Below the pieces are notes generated by a model. That model was not told the origin of the DNA. It did not search any database and saw nothing but the letters and a program-made list of their open reading frames with translations. Below, one piece after another: positions 34,073 to 43,816 of a stretch of DNA of 64,000 bases. This DNA comes from Russula earlei. Lineage: Eukaryota; Basidiomycota; Agaricomycetes; Russulales; Russulaceae. The stretch lies in assembly GCA_025769875.1 (NCBI GenBank), contig JAGFNK010000093.1:1-64000 (forward strand). The letters are read 5' to 3'. The stretch's first letter is position 1. Each line of letters starts with the position of its first letter. The translations under genes were made by a program, and so were the position numbers.

Positions 34073-34866
34073 AAGCGTTGTGTTATCGTAGACATTTGGT
34101 ACTAAGATTACGCTAACTAGGGATAAGTGCTGGGTAGCGGGAAATTTGCCGGTTTAAGAGTGGCTAACTCGGGGGGGCTAGCGACTTGCTCACTCATACT
34201 TCACATATTTCAATCCAATTTTAGTAGGATGTGGTGGTGTGTGCGGGTGGCTTATACAGAGGTGATGTTTACGTTCAGTTGGTGCTTTTGTTTGCTTGGG
34301 TGGGGGGGGGGGGGGTCGGGTGAGGATAATATGTGGGGGACAAAGGGCAGGTGGTGCGCGTTCTTAGTGTGGGTGGGTTCGCGTCCATTGGTTGTAAGAG
34401 GTTCGCTCTTACGGGTGGGGTTGGGTTCCAACTGTGCGATGGAATGGTTTGGTGTATTCAATGGGAGGGTGTATACTCGAAGGATGGTAGTGGCCAAAAT
34501 TTCTAGGTGGTGATTCGTGTTAACGTTGGGCGTTGTGAATGGATGTTATGGGGGGCGTAGTGCTCGAACGTTTAGTCCAGATCGATGGTTGGAGGATGAT
34601 TTTAAGGATAATCTGGTCCTTCATCTCTAGGAGGGGTCTACAGATGGTTTCGGTGGGTGGGGGCCGCTACCACTCGAGGTTGAAACCATCCTTGCCCCGA
34701 TGGGAAAACTGCACCTGGTGGTAGCAGAACAAGAAGTCCCCGGCACACTAGCATGGTCCGGCGATGCCGCATGAACACAACTCAAAGGGGAAGCCAAGCG
34801 CCGGTTTGCATCATCGTCTCTCTCTGGCCCATCCAAATCCAAATTGCAATTACCACCAGTCCAGGC
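34073..34866. other. Left flank of the copia element
   Basis: No supported gene. The stretch has strong G-strand bias, a G14 run at 34302-34315, and the left target-site copy CAGGC at 34862-34866. A minus-strand open frame near 34627-34861 continues across the empty site into the right flank. Confidence 0.45.
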
Positions 34867-34996
34867 TATTAGAGTTCAGTAGTTCAACGTCATAACCATA
34901 GATAGATACACATTCCAAATGTATGTATATAGGGTTAAGGCCCTACTCGTACGGTATAATAACAACTTAACCACTACCACTACCTATCTGTCAATA
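34867..34996 (+). repeat. 5' LTR, 130 bp
   Basis: Starts tattagagttcag and ends ctgtcaata, and is identical to the 3' LTR. The ends are TA..TA with a 5-bp imperfect inverted repeat (TATTA/TATTG), not the usual TG..CA. It contains a TATA-like stretch (gtatatagggtt) at about 34923-34934. Confidence 0.95.
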
Positions 34997-35010
34997 GGTT
35001 ATGGGCCCTG
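34997..35010 (+). other. Primer-binding site complementary to half tRNA-iMet
   Basis: ggttatgggccctg directly follows the 5' LTR. Its complement, cagggcccataacc, is the anticodon stem-loop of initiator tRNA-Met (CAT anticodon). Drosophila copia primes from a cleaved half of the same tRNA with the same core. Confidence 0.8.
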
Positions 35011-35300
35011 AGCTGTGATTCGAAACCGCCGACTACATTCCCCATCATCGTCGTCTCCGATCGACTCCCAATCACTCCTACTCTTCTCACTTCATCTGGC
35101 GGTCTACCCCTCAACACTTTATTGTGACACTTAGGACGCCTCACTTCCCGCGTCGTATCATCAACATATCAACTTCACGACGCCTGTATTCCGCGTCCAA
35201 TTCATTCATACCGACGCCTCACTTCCCGCGTCATATCAACTTCGATTCTTTCATAGACATTGATCCCGATCACTGTCATACAGCCTCCCATTATCATCAT

Positions 35301-35550
35301 CTCCCCATTCGCCACTCTCGTCCATCCTGTTGTTATCATCATCACGTTCCGCCTTTTCTCCTGTTCTCACTCCATTAGACTGTGCATATCCCCTTCGGTA
35401 ATCCTTTCATCGTCTTAGTCTCCTTCTCCCCATTCGCCACTCTCGTCCATCCTGTTGTTATCATCATCACGTTCCGTCTTTTCTCCTGTTCTCACTCCAT
35501 TAGACTGTGCATATCCCCTTCGGTAATCCTTTCATCGTCTTAGTCTCCTT
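35301..35550 (+). repeat. 125-bp tandem duplication in the copia leader
   Basis: Copy 1 (35301-35425) and copy 2 (35426-35550) differ by one visible base (gttccgcctt versus gttccgtctt). They lie in the untranslated leader between the primer site and the gag ATG at 35629. Confidence 0.9.
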
Positions 35551-35628
35551 CAGCTTCAAACACCGTCCTCCTTTCGTGTACCATATTTACACATCCCTTT
35601 CCTCCCATATCTCCACGTCAGTCTCACT

Positions 35629-38600
35629 ATGGATAATAACCCGGTACCTACCGTTATGAGTAATACCCCCGTACCTATCTCCACTCCCATACATACTACA
35701 TCACTGCCCACTGTGGCCAATACCCCACCTGTTATCCTTGATCCCTCCCACAACGAGGTCACGCTCACTGAACGTTTCCTCTCGGACAACAACTGGCCTG
35801 CGCATCTCGTTCTCGATCTTGACAAAGCCAACTGGTCTGAATGGGACAAGCATCTCTGCCTCGTCACGTATGGTCAAGGATTCAAACACTGGCTGGAAGG
35901 CACCCTTCCTCGCCCTGACATTGCAACTCATGCCAAAGCTCACTGGATCTGGTCGAGCAACGACGTCTCCTTGCAGACATTCATCCTCCGCCACATCAGC
36001 CCCATTGAATATGAATTCCTCGGCGATAAAGTCCGCACTGCATCTTCTCACGAAGTCTACGAAACGCTGAGACAAAGGCATGAAAAGCTAGGACTGTACA
36101 CGCAGGTCCTCACCTTGAAAAAGGCACTCGACATTCGCTTCGTCTTAAACACTCCCATCAGCACCACCCTGTTTGAAATTTGCCAACTTCACAGACAAAT
36201 CATCAACATGGGACCTATCGATACCGACAAGCTATTATCGGTGCTCATCATCAATTCCCTCAGCGACAACTTCCACCACCTCCAATCCGCAATCCAGTCC
36301 CTTGCCAACGAACCCAGCTTCTCATCGGCCATGCTTATTCAACATCTTCAAAGTGAAGAGTCCCTTATCAGAAAACGAACTTCACAGGGTGCTATACAGC
36401 CCACAGCTTTCCCGACGTCAGCCACGCGCCCCACCTCCACGCGACCGAGACCGTTATGCTCTCATTGCAAACAGTTGGGTCACCTTTCTGACTTCTGCAT
36501 TAAACCTGGCGGCAAAATGGCTGGTCGTTCCATCGATGAGGCACGAAATGCCCAGAGGCTCGCATTCGCGCGCTTGCAAAACCAGGGAACTTCCGCTCGA
36601 CAGCATGCAGCCCACATGTCCTCTGACACAACATCCTCTGTCATGGACGCCCCACCCGCTTTGCCCAATTTAACCATCAATGGCGTCACTTACTACGCCT
36701 TGCCGCCGCCCACTGATAACCCTTCCATGTCTTCGCCTACGCTGCCAAACCCCATCACAAGTGACATCATGTCTTACGCCCCCTCAACACCCGGTGACCC
36801 GCTTTTACTGTCCGCTGGTGATGACTTTGAATATCACACATTCGTTGCATTGAGTGACCCAACCACCTCACCTGTACCACAATCTACTTCACTCGACTGG
36901 TCCCTCCACACCTCGGACGAAACCACCCGCGCCGGACCTCGCTCGTCCTGGGCACTAGAGGACTCCCCGGTCCAAAATGCACCTTTTATCCTCGACACAG
37001 GCGCCACATGCCACATTTCCCCCTCCCGCTCTGACTTTGTTTCCATTCATCCGACGACTCCTCATCCTGTAACGGGACTCGGTGGGTCCCAGGTCCAAGC
37101 CATCGGTGTCGGCACCGTACAATTCATGACTAAGGACGGTTCTGTACTCCATTTACACAACACACTCTATATCCCATCTGCCACCGTCCGTCTGATCTCC
37201 ATTATTTGTCTTAGCCGTGCGGGAAACTACACTGCTCACTTCGATCGTGTTCGTTGCTGGGTGACTGACCACACAGGAAACACCCTATTCACAGGTCATC
37301 TTTCACCCACGTGAAACCTATACGAACTCGATGCCCTTCAACCTCAACGCGCGTTGCTGTCATCCCGCGTCCCAGATGTTGAAACATGGCATCGACGACT
37401 TGGACACTGCAATTTCCAAACAGTCCTAGACATGGCAAAATCACACTGTGTCGACGGTATGACAATTAACTTGTCTCAACTTCCGCCAAAATGCCAATAC
37501 TGTATCCTTGGAAAGCAGACCCAATCCCCACTTCCTAAAACACGTGAAGGCCCCAAAGCGTCTCAATGCCTGGAGAGAATACATGTTGACCTGACGGGAC
37601 CCATGTCCGTAATATCTTGCTCGGGTTGTCGTTACTCAATGAATATCATCGATGACTTCTCGAGTTACGTTTGGACAATCCCGCTAGTATCAAAAGATGC
37701 GGCCGCACTGAAACTTGACGACTGGAAACGGGCTGTTGAAAACCAATCGGACTACCGCGTGACATATATTGTCTCCGACAATGGGGAACTCGTCTCCAAT
37801 CAATTCGCCGATTGGTGCGCCCGTCACGGAATATAGCACCTAAGAACGGCGCCTTACACCTCGCTCCAAAATGGACGAGCGGAGCGCCTGCATCGAACAA
37901 TCATGAACAAAGCGCGCAGTATGCGCCTGGCTTGCAATGCGCCCCCCTCCTTCTGGGATGAATTCAATGCCACAGCTACGTACCTGACCACTCTGACCGC
38001 ATCCAAAACTCTGGGGGGAAAGACCCCTTTTGAGGCTTGGTTCGGTCGTAAGCCGTCTTTGTCTCATCTCCGTGAGATCGGCTCTCTGTGTTTTGCATTA
38101 ATCCCAGGAAAGCAACCGAAGATTCTCCCACGCTCCACTGCATGTGTCCTCATTGGATATGCCCCAAACGCTAAGGCTTATCGTCTGTGGGACAAAACGA
38201 ATGGACGTATCTTCACTTGCTTCCATGTCTCATTTGTTGAACACCTCGACGCGTCGGCCATCCCCCTTTACCCTAACAACATAGTACTTAATGACAAAGA
38301 ACCCACCTGGGACTCCATAACGATCCCGCACGCGTCCAGCCCTCCGATGGCTGACACCCATCGAATCTCCTCCCCTATTCTCACCGGTGTCCATGCCACA
38401 CTACCTCTCCATACTAGCATTCCCCTGCCCCCCATCTCTACTAGATTACATACCCCCATGCCCGACGCGCGTCCTACCACCATAACTTCCTCCTTACCTA
38501 ATAGATTAGATTCCTCCTTACCTAATAGATTAGCCCTCCCCACCCCTGACGATGTACGCCCTACCCCGCCTCAACGGCCAACTTTACCTAATCGTTTAGA

Positions 38601-40755
38601 ACCCCCCGCTCCTGATACACCTTCCATGTCCACTACCTTACATCACATTATGCAACCCGTACCTACCCGACTGCAACCCTTCTCCTCCCCCGATAACATC
38701 ACTACTGTTCCCATTACCACCGATACCATTCGTTCCCCTACTCCTGATCATCCTCCAACACATCGCCTACCTAATAACTCCTCGTCTGCCATCAATAACC
38801 CCTCTGTCCCCTTACGCCAGTCAACTCGTATCCCGATCCTGACCTCACGATTCCTTACCGACGATGGCCTCCAACGCGTGTCCTGCCCTCGCCCTCCCGA
38901 GACCACCATGACCTGTTCCACCTTACCATTACATCTTGATACAACTTCCCCGCCTTTCCACGATACCATTGATACAACACCTACTTTTCAACACTCTCCC
39001 CCCTTTTTTCGACGTCCTGATACCTTACTTTGTAACTTTCTCTCTGAATATTTTCCACTTCATGCTACACATACTCTCCTTCCCATCTCGTTAGATGATT
39101 CCTTCCCCTCCCTTGCCCAAGCTCTCACATCCATTCACACTGGTTCAATCGACGCTTCAGAAGACGACGAACCTTCCTGGGAAACCGCCCTCTCATCACC
39201 TGAATGCGAATATTGGATTGCTGGTGCGTGCGATGAGCTCAAAAGCTTGGAAGACCTCCAAGTGTTTGTCCTCGTTGCTCGCTCTGCCGTGCCGACACGG
39301 CAACAGCCATTGCGTGGTAAACTCATTTGCAAGCGGAAGCGGGACAACCTCGGCAATATTACACGATACAAGGTCCGTTACGTAGCCAAAGGCTACGCAC
39401 AACAATACGGCCTCGACTACACCAAAACCACCGCCCCCACCGCGCGTCCCGAATCCTTCCGCGTCCTCCTCCATATCGCTGCCTCACTCGATTGGGACAT
39501 CCAACAGTTTGACATCAAAACTGCTTTCCTACACGGTGTTTTGCCCCCAGACGAAACAATGTTCATGGAACAGCCCGCTGGCTTCGAGGCACCCGGAAAA
39601 GAAGGATGGGTAATGAAGCTGATGAAAAGCATATATGGCATGAAGCAGGCCAGCAGAATTTGGAACCAGACGTTCAACAAAGCTGCTGAGGATTGGGGTT
39701 TCAGACGACTCCCATGTGAGTGGTGCGTCTACTCTCGAACCACCCAAACGGGTACAATCCTCTTCCTTGTCCACGTTGACGACATCGTCTCCATTGCCTC
39801 CTCCGAGGCTGAGAATGACTCGTTCAAGTCGCTGCTGCGATCACATTGGGAAATTTCGGACCTGGGCCCGATCAAATATGCCCTCGGCATATCCGTGAGA
39901 CGTGACCGCGTTGGCAAGATGATTTCACTTTGCCAATCGTCCTTCATCGATCGCGTCGTGCAACAGTTCAGACAATCCGATGCCCATCCGGTAGAACTCC
40001 CCATGACACCCGGCCTACAACTCCGGCGTGATGACAAAACTATTCCTGCCATGCCGGATGTGCTGGCATGGCGAAACACCACCCCATATCCTGCTCTCAT
40101 TGGCAACCTCATCTACCTTGCTAACGCCACTCGCCCTGACATCGCCTTCGCCGTCGGGAAACTAGCATCATTCATGGATTGCTACAACCAAGATCATTGG
40201 TCTGCAGCCATACGCGTTCTCTGCTACCTCAAAGGGTCACGTTCATTATCACTCAGACTAGGCGGGATGCATCCCATTACCCTTCTCGGGCACTCGGACT
40301 CGGACTTTGCGAACTGCATTGACACCAGTCGGTCCACTGCCGGTTACTGCTTCACACTGGGATCCAGTGTTATATCATGGTCATCTCGCAAGCAACGAAC
40401 TGTTGCTGACAGTTCATGTTACGCGGAATACATCGCACTACATGGCGCGACTCACGAGGCCATTTTCCTACGACAACTTCTCTCTCAAACCCAATTCACG
40501 CAACCTAATCCAACAGCGATATTCTGCGACAACGATGCAGCGTCAAAGCTTGCCGAAGACCAAGTCTGGCACTCACACTTAAAACACATCCGGATCAAGT
40601 ACCACTACGTTAGGGAACAAGTCCTTGCAAATGAGGTGTCGATTACAAGAGTACACACAAAAGACAACATTGCCGATATCTTTACCAAACCTCTCACTCG
40701 TCCTGACTTTACCAGACTATGCCTTCTACTCGGACTCCACAGCGTTGACCATTGA
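35629..40755 (+). pseudogene. Copia gag-pol polyprotein with two in-frame stops
   Basis: One frame of 1,709 codons runs from ATG 35629 to the stop at 40753-40755, interrupted by TGA (37312-37314) and TAG (37834-37836) with no frameshift. Gag has the knuckle CSHCKQLGHLSDFC. The protease has FILDTGATCHIS. The pre-integrase zinc region has WHRRLGHCNF and CQYCILGKQ. The integrase core has HVDLTGPM and YIVSDNGELVSNQF. A low-complexity Thr/Pro linker (about 38290-39100) precedes RT, which has RYKVRYVAKGYAQQYGLDY, FDIKTAFLHGVLPPDE, YGMKQASRIWN and LVHVDD. RNase H has GHSDSDFANCIDTSRSTAGY and HLKHIRIKYHYVREQVL. The first stop falls between protease and integrase, the second just past DNG in integrase. 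All other catalytic motifs look intact. Confidence 0.93.
38487..38614 (+). repeat. In-frame LPNRL repeats in the pol linker
   Basis: tcctccttacctaatagatta occurs twice in tandem with a 24-bp period, encoding SSLPNRLD and SSLPNRLA. A third, divergent LPNRL follows downstream (tlPNRLepp). The linker joins integrase to reverse transcriptase and seems free to expand. Confidence 0.75.
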
Positions 40756-40781
40756 GGCGGCGCCGAAAGGGTGTTGGTGTT

Positions 40782-40790
40782 GAGGGGGAA
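40782..40790 (+). other. Polypurine tract of the copia element
   Basis: gagggggaa lies immediately 5' of the 3' LTR, the expected place for the plus-strand primer in reverse transcription. Confidence 0.85.
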
Positions 40791-40920
40791 TATTAGAGTT
40801 CAGTAGTTCAACGTCATAACCATAGATAGATACACATTCCAAATGTATGTATATAGGGTTAAGGCCCTACTCGTACGGTATAATAACAACTTAACCACTA
40901 CCACTACCTATCTGTCAATA
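40791..40920 (+). repeat. 3' LTR, 130 bp
   Basis: Identical at every position to the 5' LTR. It is followed by the right target-site copy CAGGC at 40921-40925. Confidence 0.95.
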
Positions 40921-41493
40921 CAGGCCAACTCAACCCAGAGAACAGAGATCAGATACGGCTGCAACAACCCCGCCTCCATCGGACATCAACCACCATGCGT
41001 CCCCTCAATACGAGTACGGTTAAAAATTAGATTTGAAGAAAATATGGCATCAAGGGACGCTCGCGGCTTTCAAGCTTGCACTTCGTGAATAGTCAACATC
41101 AAGGGGATCTTGACACGATATTCCACCGTAGATCGATCCGATGATGTCGATAAGGCTGCAGTGAGTGGAGGTAAGGCCGTTTGCCCGAACGACGGCGGCG
41201 GCGGCGAGCGTGCGAGACGGGCGGAGGCGGCACGCGCAGACAATCTGATGGAGTCTATTGTTGCTGAGTGGAATTGTACTGCAGCACCGGAACACCGGTA
41301 TCATTCTTGATGCCGCCGCAACCCAAGGGAGTTATAAGTCAATGCCTGTGGTCCCAATGCTCTTCAGCTGTGCTCCCACTTATTCCATACTTGTTAGTAC
41401 TGGTTACCGACAGTCCTGGCCGCCGTCTTACTCATACTTCGACGACAACATCTACGACCTTCATTTTCAATCCACGATCCCGTCGTAATAACA
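40921..41493. other. Right flank of the copia element
   Basis: No recognised gene. A plus-strand frame at 41110-41310 and minus-strand frames lack motifs. The segment contains the right target-site copy and the presumed upstream region of the signal-peptide protein that follows. Confidence 0.4.
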
Positions 41494-42188
41494 ATGCGCG
41501 TTTCCTCCGTTTTTACCACTTTATGCCTCGCCGTTGGCGTCGCTCCGTCGTTCGCATTTCTCCCAAGGTTGGCCCACCTCCTTGCATCCGTGAATTTGAC
41601 TGTACTTCACAGAGGTGACCATATGTCTGCGGAGGTGAAGCCGGATGCTCTCTATCCAAACAAGAGGCCGAGGATGATGGACAATGGCCATACAAGAAAT
41701 GATGGATTGCCTTCTCCCCGCTACCGGTCCATCTTGTCAGCCGCAGTAAAAGCCGAGCGAAATTTACGAAAAAAAACAGGGGTCGCGTTAGGGCCAACAC
41801 CAAGGGCCAAGACATCATTTGAGGTGCCTTAAGGGTTGGGTGTACGCCCGGACTGGGGTTATTATTCCGCTGCGTATACATGCGGTAGACAATCAAAGTC
41901 GGCAAAAATGTGGAATGAGTTTTCCTTGGCTCGAAAAGACAGTTGATTGATGAGAGGATTGACTTTAAGCCCACTCCAAACAAAATGTTGGCCAGTACTA
42001 GTGGTTTTCGAGAAAAAGTCCAGCAGATTCCCGCAAAGAATTATTTAATCCTTCTGCAACCGATTTTGGCAAATAAAATACCATCCGACTTCTCCCATCC
42101 TTCTGTAGCGCGCCTGGAAGGGATACGCTTGAGTTTGCGGGGGCTGGATGGGGACAAAGGGAAGTCTCGAGAGGACCAGAGCAAGTGA
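41494..42188 (+). CDS. Hypothetical secreted or ER protein
   Basis: I do not recognise the family. The ATG at 41494 opens a classic signal peptide (MRVSSVFTTLCLAVGVAPSF, cleavage expected near AFA/LP). A 45-bp in-frame intron (41568-41612, gttggc..ttcacag) would join FLP to RGDHMSAEVKPD; the frame is open even if it is retained. A second intron (41824-41942, gtgcctt..gacag) joins ...AKTSFE to LIDERIDFKPTPNK, and the frame ends at 42188, giving about 176 residues rich in Lys, Arg and Asp. A further open frame at 42148-42363 is charged (EDELYSREVPRESYIREYQ) and may be an additional exon. There are no Cys pairs of the small-effector kind. The gene is plausible but unproven. Confidence 0.42.
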
Positions 42189-42663
42189 GGCACTTGAAGC
42201 ACAGCAGACAGAAAACGACTCGGAAGATGAACTGTATTCAAGAGAGGTGCCTAGGGAGAGTTATATAAGAGAGTATCAAAGGCAAAAGGGTATGAAAGAC
42301 GTTCGAGACCGCTCGAGAATGAGACACGAGGACAAAGAGATAACGGCGAGGGACATGACGTGAAGATGTTGAGCTAGCGATCGCAATCGCGCGCGATGGG
42401 GAAGACAGGAGGCGTTTTTTGGGCTGCAAGCGCTCGTGTACTTCGGCGACGAAATGGGGGTGATCGAGGAGGAACGCGCGGGGAGCGCGACGTCTTGAGG
42501 GCTATGCGAGTCGAAAGGAGAGACCGCCTCAGTATTGCTCGGCTGTGGGTGTTGTAAATGGCGGCTACCCGGACCGAGAGCGACACGACCTGGAGTAGTG
42601 TTGTCTGCTGAGTGGGTAAGCATATCTCAGCCTGCCCGTCGCCCACCAGGTTTCTCTCCGTTC

Positions 42664-43663
42664 ATGGATCCATTCGAAGTGAGGATGCAATTCCTTTCTC
42701 TTATCCGAAAACTCAACGCGTCAGTCCTTCTCTCTGACCCTCCCATTCCACCCTTCACTCAACTGAGACTCTCCAGTTCCCAGCAATCCATTCAGAAGGT
42801 CGTCGGCTTTGCCCTAAAGTTCTTCTCCCAATGCGGCGAGGACTTGTGGGACTGCATCGTGGAGGAGTGTCAGAAGGTCGCAATGCCCAGCAGGCTCCCG
42901 CCCTGCCCTTGGGTTATAACTGACTCTTGTTCCTTGTAGGGTTCCATCAACAACCGCATAAACATCCTGTACCTCCTTGATTCGTTGTGCGAGGCGTCGC
43001 TGCTGGCAAAGTCCCGCCCGAGCGCCCTGGGCCAGGGCGTCCAGCCAGAATGTTCTTTCTACGTCGACTACGTGGGTCGGGACCTGAGTAAGATCGTCGA
43101 GTTCGTCGTTCCGGAGGGCCGCATAGGCCTCCCAAACCTCATGAGCACGAAGCAGGTGCGCATCCCCACATCCATCCTCACCTTGGTTTCCCCTTCAACT
43201 CAGCAAAGATCAGATTCTTGAGGATTGGCGTAGCAAGCGTGTGCTTGACCCACAAAAAGTCGATGATGCCCTGGAATCGCTGAACACCCGAAACGTCGGA
43301 GGCGAGAATAGCCCTCCTCCTTCACCACTCGCACGCGCACCCCAAAGACAAGAGGCGCTCCCGAGGGATGAGATCTTTAAGCGCATCGAAGCTGATCGCG
43401 AGCGGCACAAGCGACTACGCGAGCGTCGCTGGGTACAACCTATTTTGCATGCCCCTGCTCATGCTGCTCCACTTGCGTCATTCATGCCTCTTACGGATGA
43501 CGCTGATGGCGCAGAAGAGCTCACGATTGACATCGAATTTGAGAATGAATGGGAGACCACTAGTGACTGGAATGAGGATGACGACGAGGCTGTTGCAGAG
43601 GAGAATGATCTATGCTATACAAGAAGCACGACTCGTAGTGAAGCCCCAATGGATGTGTCCTGA
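42664..43663 (+). CDS. CTK3: CTD kinase subunit gamma, CTK3
   Basis: CTK3 is the regulatory gamma subunit of CTDK-I, which phosphorylates Ser2 of the RNA polymerase II C-terminal domain and promotes elongation. Exons are 42664-42876, 42940-43155 and 43214-43663, giving 292 residues. The N-terminal CID-like domain is clear: MDPFEVRMQFLSLIRKLNAS, QQSIQKVVGFALKFFSQCGE, DLWDCIVEECQK, GSINNRINILYLLDSLCE. The C-terminal Ctk3 helix region is ILEDWRSKRVLDPQKVDDAL. A basic stretch (FKRIEADRERHKRLRERRW) is followed by an acidic tail (WNEDDDEAVAEEND). It is convergent with UTP20, the stop codons being about 150 bp apart. A decayed copy of exon 1 lies at 29553-29665. Confidence 0.9.
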
Positions 43664-43816
43664 TATATTTTATTCACTGTATCTTAATTGTATTCGCATG
43701 CAAAAAACCCAACGAATGCCTTCAACCCATATTACTACCCTTATGTCGTTTGAGTCGACCTTTATTTTCCCTGAGACGGATACCTCAGATAACGAACAGA
43801 TTCGAAAGTAAGGCAC

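Larger units (their letters stand above)
34867..40920 (+). mobile_element. Ty1/copia LTR retrotransposon, structurally complete
   Basis: The 6,054-bp element is bounded by two identical 130-bp LTRs and a perfect 5-bp target-site duplication, CAGGC (34862-34866 and 40921-40925). The primer-binding site follows the left LTR directly and the polypurine tract gagggggaa (40782-40790) abuts the right LTR. Domain order is gag with zinc knuckle, aspartic protease, integrase, reverse transcriptase, RNase H. Integrase before RT defines Ty1/copia. LTR identity implies a recent insertion, yet the polyprotein frame contains two stops. Confidence 0.96.
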
